Assembly (NCBI RefSeq): GCF_910588715.1
Contig: NZ_CAJURG010000010.1
Span: forward strand, 1 to 56,533
From: an uncultured Clostridium sp.
GTDB lineage: Bacteria > Bacillota > Clostridia > Clostridiales > Clostridiaceae
DNA: 56,533 nucleotides
Direction: 5' to 3'
The notes beneath the pieces were generated by a model. It made no database searches. It was not told where the DNA came from and saw nothing but the letters and a program-made list of their open reading frames with translations. Positions 52,293 to 56,533 of the stretch are shown here, piece after piece. How positions within the stretch are numbered: the first letter of the stretch is position 1; the number at the start of each line of letters is the position of its first letter. The position numbers and the translations under genes are program-made.

Positions 52293-54002
52293 TTAATTTT
52301 CATCAGACTCAATAATATCTTCAATAGGTATATTTAAACTTTGAGCAGGTATTTCTCTAGTAGGCTCTTCAATAATTACTTCTTCAACAGTAATCTCAAT
52401 TACTTCTGATGATTCAATTGGAGCTTCAATAATTTCTTCAGCCTCAATAGTTTCATTAGACCTATCAAGGTTATCAATTTCATCATCTTCTTCAGATTCA
52501 ACAATTTCATCAAGAGGGGTATCAATATCATCTTTAGGTTCATTTCTTAATAAATCATCATTGTTAATAGGAGGAATATCACCATCTAATAATCCTAACT
52601 CATCCATATATTCATCTTTAAATAAATGAATAATTAAAAAGAAATTTAAAAAATTTCTATAACTATCAAAGCTACTTTTGCCAACTGAAAATGAATCTTT
52701 ACGTTTATTATATGTTACATATTTATTAAATATAGGAGCATTTCCAGTACTATCAGGGGTAGGTATGTTAGGCATCCTAAAGTAACTTTCATCTACCATA
52801 TCATTAGAATTTAAGGTAAATCCACGATATCTTTCATAATCATCTAAAGTTGGAGCTTCTGGCCAACTTGTTATTAAACCTGAATTTATAATAAATTTTT
52901 TATATACTGTAGATATCATCAGCTTATATTCAGTAGAATTACTAATTATATTTTGATAAGTGATAAATGCTAAAACATAAAACGTAATATCAAAGCATGA
53001 ATATTTGATTTCCTTCTTTGAAGAAAGCTTATAAAAAGCACCCTTTTCTTCATCATATAATGTATACAATCTATTTATAATTTCAGTTGTTTTTTCTGAA
53101 AATGTTATTATTTTTGTATGTTTATAAGATAAAGTTAAAACTATAGAACATAATGAAGCTGTATCTAAGGAATCGATGTAATAATCTTTTTCATCAAATT
53201 TACCCATAGCATAATCTGAAAGGTCTATAATTAAATCCTTTAATTCTTCGTTATCACCATCACTATAGCTATATAGTAAGTTTAAAGATAAAACAACCTT
53301 GCATATTTCATCTAAGGAGCAATCGTAAATTTGATCCTTAAAATCACAAAACATTTTTAAAATTTGATCAGAAAACTCATTATATAGTTCAGCAGATTCA
53401 TCATTAGGGTTCTTTATAGAATATAAATAGTAAGCAAGCATCATAAAAGCTTGATCAGAAAACTTGAATTTTTTATCTTTATCAACCAAATTGAAGTTTT
53501 TAGCATTATTTTCTAATAGATTTTTTTTATCTACAAATACGCCTTCTCTGTTTCTTAAGTGACTTGAATAAAAATCAAGTTGATCTTTTGTTAAATTTTT
53601 GTATATTTCATTTATTGAATATATACTTTTATCTGTGTTTTCAAAACTTCTATAATAATCTAATAATTCTAATAAGCATAATGACATTAATGCATTTGTG
53701 CTTGGATTGATTTCTTTCTTAAATGTTTCTTCATCAAATCCATTTGAATTTTTGCTATGGATAAAAGTTGGAGAAGCTTTTCTATACACACATAATAGTG
53801 GAGAAAAATTACTTTTTGTGGTAATATCAATTGAAGACGATAATTTATTATACTTTTTTATTTGAGAGACTAAACCACATCTTGAGTTTAATACAATAGT
53901 TTTTACTGCCTCTTTAGATAAATAAAAAAGTTGTCCGTTAATTTCCTTTTCGGAAAGGCTATTCATTCTAAAAAATGGCCCAATATATCTCAAATTTTTC
54001 AC
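52293..54002 (-). CDS. Conserved hypothetical 569-residue protein with an acidic tail
   Basis: A soluble protein, mostly alpha-helical through residues 60-470. Helical stretches include ALMSLCLLELLDYYRSF, FSDQAFMMLAYYLYSI, EICKVVLSLNLLYSYS and TASLCSIVLTLSY at fairly regular spacing, suggestive of an alpha/alpha toroid or helical-repeat fold. The last 90 residues are extremely acidic (VESEEDDEIDNLD, then IEAEEIIEAPIES). There is no signal peptide. GAGGTG precedes the ATG on the minus strand. I cannot name the family. The gene is divergent from rph. Confidence 0.7.
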   Translation of the reverse strand: MKNLRYIGPFFRMNSLSEKEINGQLFYLSKEAVKTIVLNSRCGLVSQIKKYNKLSSSIDITTKSNFSPLLCVYRKASPTFIHSKNSNGFDEETFKKEINPSTNALMSLCLLELLDYYRSFENTDKSIYSINEIYKNLTKDQLDFYSSHLRNREGVFVDKKNLLENNAKNFNLVDKDKKFKFSDQAFMMLAYYLYSIKNPNDESAELYNEFSDQILKMFCDFKDQIYDCSLDEICKVVLSLNLLYSYSDGDNEELKDLIIDLSDYAMGKFDEKDYYIDSLDTASLCSIVLTLSYKHTKIITFSEKTTEIINRLYTLYDEEKGAFYKLSSKKEIKYSCFDITFYVLAFITYQNIISNSTEYKLMISTVYKKFIINSGLITSWPEAPTLDDYERYRGFTLNSNDMVDESYFRMPNIPTPDSTGNAPIFNKYVTYNKRKDSFSVGKSSFDSYRNFLNFFLIIHLFKDEYMDELGLLDGDIPPINNDDLLRNEPKDDIDTPLDEIVESEEDDEIDNLDRSNETIEAEEIIEAPIESSEVIEITVEEVIIEEPTREIPAQSLNIPIEDIIESDEN

Positions 54003-54117
54003 CTCTTAATTAATCCTTATATTAATATTATGAGTAGAGTGAGAATTTGTTGCATTATTTTTAAAAAAAGGAGAATTTTATATATATAAAGTAAGTGTTA
54101 AAATGGAGGAATTATAA

Positions 54118-54861
54118 ATGAGAAGTGACGGAAGAAAGAACGACCAAGTTAGACATGCAAAAATAACTAGGAATTATATAAAACATGCAGAGGGATCAGT
54201 TTTAATTGAAGTTGGTGACACAAAAGTAATTTGTACAGCATCAATAGAAGAGAAAGTTCCTCCCTTTTTAAAAGGTACTGGAGAAGGGTGGATAACAGCA
54301 GAATATAATATGCTTCCCCGTTCTACATCAACAAGAAAGCCAAGAGATATATCAAGATTAAAAATTGATGGTAGAACCATGGAAATTCAAAGATTAATAG
54401 GTAGGGCATTAAGATCTGTAGTAGATTTAAAGGCATTAGGAGAAAAGACTATTTGGATAGATTGTGATGTAATTCAAGCAGATGGTGGAACAAGAACTAC
54501 ATCTATTTGTGGAGCTTTTGTTGCCTTAGTTGATGCAATGAATAAACTTCATAGACAAAAACCATTTAAAGTATATCCTATTAGAAAGTTTTTATGTGCA
54601 ACAAGTGTAGGAATTGTTGGGGAAGAAAAATTACTTGACTTATGTTATGAAGAGGATTCAACAGCAAAGGTTGATATGAATATTATTGGAACTGATGAAG
54701 GTGAATTTGTAGAAATTCAAGGTACAGGAGAAGAAGCACCATTTAACAGAAAAGAATTAAACGAACTTCTAGATTTAGCTGAAAAGGGAATAAAACAAAT
54801 GATTCAATTACAAAAAGAAGCATTAAAAATGGATTCTTTATGGATTGGAACAGGAGAATAA
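54118..54861 (+). CDS. rph: Ribonuclease PH
   Basis: A 247-residue phosphorolytic 3'-5' exoribonuclease that trims tRNA precursors. It begins MRSDGRKNDQVR, and GEGWITAEYNMLPRST, IDCDVIQADGGTRTTSICGAF and EIQGTGEEAPF are the family signatures. GGAGG lies before the ATG. The rdgB start (54863) follows its stop by one base, so the two are coupled, an arrangement common in Firmicutes. Confidence 0.96.
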   Translation: MRSDGRKNDQVRHAKITRNYIKHAEGSVLIEVGDTKVICTASIEEKVPPFLKGTGEGWITAEYNMLPRSTSTRKPRDISRLKIDGRTMEIQRLIGRALRSVVDLKALGEKTIWIDCDVIQADGGTRTTSICGAFVALVDAMNKLHRQKPFKVYPIRKFLCATSVGIVGEEKLLDLCYEEDSTAKVDMNIIGTDEGEFVEIQGTGEEAPFNRKELNELLDLAEKGIKQMIQLQKEALKMDSLWIGTGE

Positions 54862-54862
54862 A

Positions 54863-55465
54863 ATGAAAAAAATAATTTTAGCAAGCAATAATATAAAAAA
54901 GATAAAAGAAATAAAGGAGATACTTAAAGAATATCCTTATGAAGTTTATTCATTAAAAGATATGAATATTGATATAGAAGTTGAAGAAGATGGTTTAACT
55001 TTTGAAGATAATGCGAAAAAGAAAGCAATTGAGATACAGCAATATTTATTAAATAAGGGTGAAAGTAATTTTATAGTATTATCAGATGATTCAGGCTTAG
55101 AGGTAGATTGCCTAAATGGTGCACCTGGAGTATATTCTGCAAGATATGCCGGTGAGCATGGAAATGATTATAATAATAATATTAAGTTATTAAAAGAAAT
55201 GAAAAATTTTAAAGGTAATGATAGAAGTGCCAAATTTGTATGTGTAATTGCAGTAGTTTTTGAAGATGGTACTATTAATTGTATAAGAGGAGAAGTTAAG
55301 GGAAGTATTATAGAAGAATTAAAAACAGAAGGTGGGTTTGGTTATGATCCATTATTTTTCTGTGATAAACTAAATAAAACCTTTGGTGAAGCAACACCAA
55401 AAGAAAAAAATGAAATATCCCATAGAGGAAATGCACTTAAAAGACTTAAAGAAATATTAGCTTAA
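54863..55465 (+). CDS. rdgB: XTP/dITP diphosphatase (RdgB/HAM1)
   Basis: A 200-residue house-cleaning enzyme that hydrolyses dITP, XTP and similar non-canonical purine nucleotides. KKIILASNNIKKIKEIKEI is the N-terminal signature; SDDSGLEVDCLNGAPGVYSA and FGYDPLF are the active site, and SHRGNALKRL ends the chain. The ATG at 54863 has CAGGAG six bases upstream inside rph. An earlier in-frame TTG is not needed. It is co-transcribed with rph. Confidence 0.94.
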   Translation: MKKIILASNNIKKIKEIKEILKEYPYEVYSLKDMNIDIEVEEDGLTFEDNAKKKAIEIQQYLLNKGESNFIVLSDDSGLEVDCLNGAPGVYSARYAGEHGNDYNNNIKLLKEMKNFKGNDRSAKFVCVIAVVFEDGTINCIRGEVKGSIIEELKTEGGFGYDPLFFCDKLNKTFGEATPKEKNEISHRGNALKRLKEILA

Positions 55466-55481
55466 AAAATTTTAAAAATAA

Positions 55482-55522
55482 AAAATATGCATTACATAAA
55501 ATTTTATGTAATGCATATTTTA
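55482..55522. terminator. rph-rdgB terminator
   Basis: A near-perfect palindrome, AAAATATGCATTACATAAA with its complement TTTATGTAATGCATATTTT, ending in T. Confidence 0.85.
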
Positions 55523-55550
55523 GAATATTTATAAAGAAAGGATGATTATA

Positions 55551-56027
55551 ATGCTTATTGCTATTATAAGTGATTCTCATGGTAATAGAAGTAGTATAAA
55601 TAAAATAAAAGAAAAAATAAATAATGCAGAGGTACTTATTTTTTTAGGTGATGGAGAAAATGATTTAAATGAAATAATAAAAGATTTTAATGGTATGGTA
55701 TATGCTGTTAGAGGAAATTGTGACTTTTCCGGAAAATATCCAGAAGAAAGATTGATAGAAATTAACGGAAAGAGAATATTCATATGCCATGGGCATAGAT
55801 ATAATGTTAAGTATGGTTATAATTCTATTTATTATAAGGGAAAAGAATTAGGAGCAGATATAGTTTTATTTGGTCATTCTCATTTACCTATTGTTGAGGA
55901 ATATGATGAATTAATATTAATGAATCCAGGAAGTATTTCTCATGGAATGGGTAGAATTAATCAGACTTTAGGCTACATTGATTTAACTGATACTGGAAAT
56001 GTAATTGCATATATAAAAGAACTATAA
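55551..56027 (+). CDS. YfcE/MJ0936-type metallophosphoesterase
   Basis: A 158-residue two-metal phosphodiesterase. All ligand blocks are visible: SDSHGN (N terminus), LGDGEND, GNCDFS, CHGHRYN and FGHSHLP. Homologues hydrolyse model phosphodiesters; the natural substrate is not known. The ATG at 55551 has AAAGAAAGG about ten bases upstream; the ATG at 55542 overlaps that site. In many Firmicutes the order rph, rdgB, yfcE is conserved, though here a terminator separates yfcE. Confidence 0.9.
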   Translation: MLIAIISDSHGNRSSINKIKEKINNAEVLIFLGDGENDLNEIIKDFNGMVYAVRGNCDFSGKYPEERLIEINGKRIFICHGHRYNVKYGYNSIYYKGKELGADIVLFGHSHLPIVEEYDELILMNPGSISHGMGRINQTLGYIDLTDTGNVIAYIKEL

Positions 56028-56056
56028 AATAAATTTAAAAAAAATAAAAAAAAGTA

Positions 56057-56085
56057 TTGACGTATTAAAAATCATGAGGTACAAT
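56057..56085 (+). promoter_or_regulatory. tRNA operon promoter 1
   Basis: TTGACG (56057-56062), 17-base spacer, TACAAT (56080-56085). The leader up to the tRNA can fold (ATTGTCGCTG with CAGCAAT). Confidence 0.75.
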
Positions 56086-56121
56086 AATCATTGTCGCTGC
56101 GAGGTACAGCAATATGATTAC

Positions 56122-56197
56122 CGGGGTGTGGCGCAGATGGGAGCGCGCGTGGTTTGGGACCATGAGGTCGCAGGTTCGATCCCTGTCACCCCGACCA
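56122..56197 (+). tRNA. tRNA-Pro (anticodon TGG)
   Basis: 76 bases including an encoded CCA. Acceptor CGGGGTG/CACCCCG, anticodon stem CGTGG/CCATG with loop TTTGGGA, T arm with GGTTCGATC. The same sequence starts again at 56483. Confidence 0.97.
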
Positions 56198-56252
56198 ATT
56201 TAGTTAAAATAAATTAATCTTTAAGAAAGATTGAATTAACTAATAAAAATAT

Positions 56253-56326
56253 GCGGGTATCGTATATCGGTAATACTCCAGCCTTCCAAGCTGGAAAGGT
56301 GGGTTCGATTCCCACTACCCGCTCCA
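56253..56326 (+). tRNA. tRNA-Gly (anticodon TCC)
   Basis: 74 bases with an encoded CCA. Acceptor GCGGGTA/TACCCGC, anticodon stem CCAGC/GCTGG with loop CTTCCAA, T arm GGTTCGATT. Confidence 0.97.
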
Positions 56327-56348
56327 TTTAAGTTTTTGAAAAAAAGAC

Positions 56349-56377
56349 TTGACATAAAAAAAGAAATGTTTTAAAAT
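56349..56377 (+). promoter_or_regulatory. tRNA operon promoter 2
   Basis: TTGACA (56349-56354), 17-base spacer, TAAAAT (56372-56377), about 22 bases before tRNA-Arg. Confidence 0.75.
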
Positions 56378-56399
56378 AATAAACGTTCTTTGGTATTAA

Positions 56400-56476
<77 letters not shown>

Positions 56477-56482
56477 TTTTAC

Positions 56483-56533
56483 CGGGGTGTGGCGCAGATG
56501 GGAGCGCGCGTGGTTTGGGACCATGAGGTCGCA
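56483..56533 (+). tRNA. tRNA-Pro (TGG), second copy, cut by window end
   Basis: 51 bases identical to the start of the tRNA-Pro at 56122. It follows the tRNA-Arg by six bases, so the unit appears to be tandemly duplicated beyond the window. Confidence 0.95.

Noticed and set aside
52293..54002. Long overlapping ORFs on the opposite strand of several genes (for example within cadA, groEL and guaB)
   Set aside because: They lack ribosome binding sites, have Ser/Ile-rich shadow composition and lie fully inside well-identified genes.

Overview
The window looks like the chromosome of a butyrate-forming, strictly anaerobic Clostridium (Clostridiaceae). The base composition is very AT-rich, ribosome binding sites are strong and purine-rich, and the crt-bcd-etfBA-hbd butyryl-CoA operon sits beside rex. 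A group-B type [FeFe] hydrogenase, clostridial guanine riboswitches, a CIRCE-controlled groESL operon and a tRNA cluster fit the same picture. The species cannot be named from the sequence alone.

Layout. Positions 1-7020 are an accessory type I restriction-modification island. It holds the tail of an hsdS gene, an unrecognised two-gene module, a second hsdS tail, a tyrosine recombinase, a silent hsdS half-gene, a lipoprotein and hsdR. Three direct repeats of about 50 bp coding for the HsdS C-terminal helix punctuate the island. Positions 7100-9965 hold copper efflux (copA, copZ) behind a CsoR-like operator. Positions 10100-16800 hold a cation/proton antiporter, a DedA protein, a membrane-anchored L,D-transpeptidase, a probably frameshifted membrane protein, guanine-riboswitch-controlled xpt and an unknown small gene. 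Positions 16890-20820 hold a candidate minus-strand sRNA, an ArsR/CadC-type repressor with a CadA P-type ATPase, an unassigned structured RNA and rex. Positions 21011-25850 are the butyryl-CoA operon, with a Rex-like site in its leader. Positions 25890-32500 hold a C_GCAxxG_C_C protein, an Ogg-type glycosylase, an M28 peptidase, the hydrogenase and groESL. Positions 32670-37000 hold a prepilin peptidase, guaB behind an atypical purine riboswitch, and guaA behind a leader with two mutually exclusive helices. Positions 37240-45320 hold VanY, an unknown membrane protein, pgi, a triple-tyrosine repeat protein, a tiny Ser/Gly/Thr/Tyr-rich ORF, a lipoprotein gene broken by an amber codon, and rsuA. 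Positions 45390-56030 hold a candidate C-rich sRNA, pcrA, ligA, small unknowns, an orphan solute-binding protein, a 569-residue unknown, rph-rdgB and a YfcE phosphodiesterase. The window ends in a tRNA cluster (Pro, Gly, Arg, then a second Pro cut by the window edge).

How the genes work together. Rex senses NADH/NAD+ and probably controls the adjacent NADH-consuming butyryl-CoA pathway; the hydrogenase is another electron outlet. Two purine aptamers (xpt and guaB) and the guaA leader place guanine nucleotide supply under RNA control. Two metal efflux units (Cu and Cd/Zn/Pb) each have a visible operator.

The most unusual items are: the hsdS cassette locus with its recombinase and embedded two-gene module; a perfect 25-bp inverted repeat in the hsdR promoter; a dispersed family of co-varying intergenic palindromes used as terminators; the guaB aptamer with U at the position equivalent to A73; and two candidate sRNAs with near-consensus promoters and intrinsic terminators (19797-19947 and 45427-45516).
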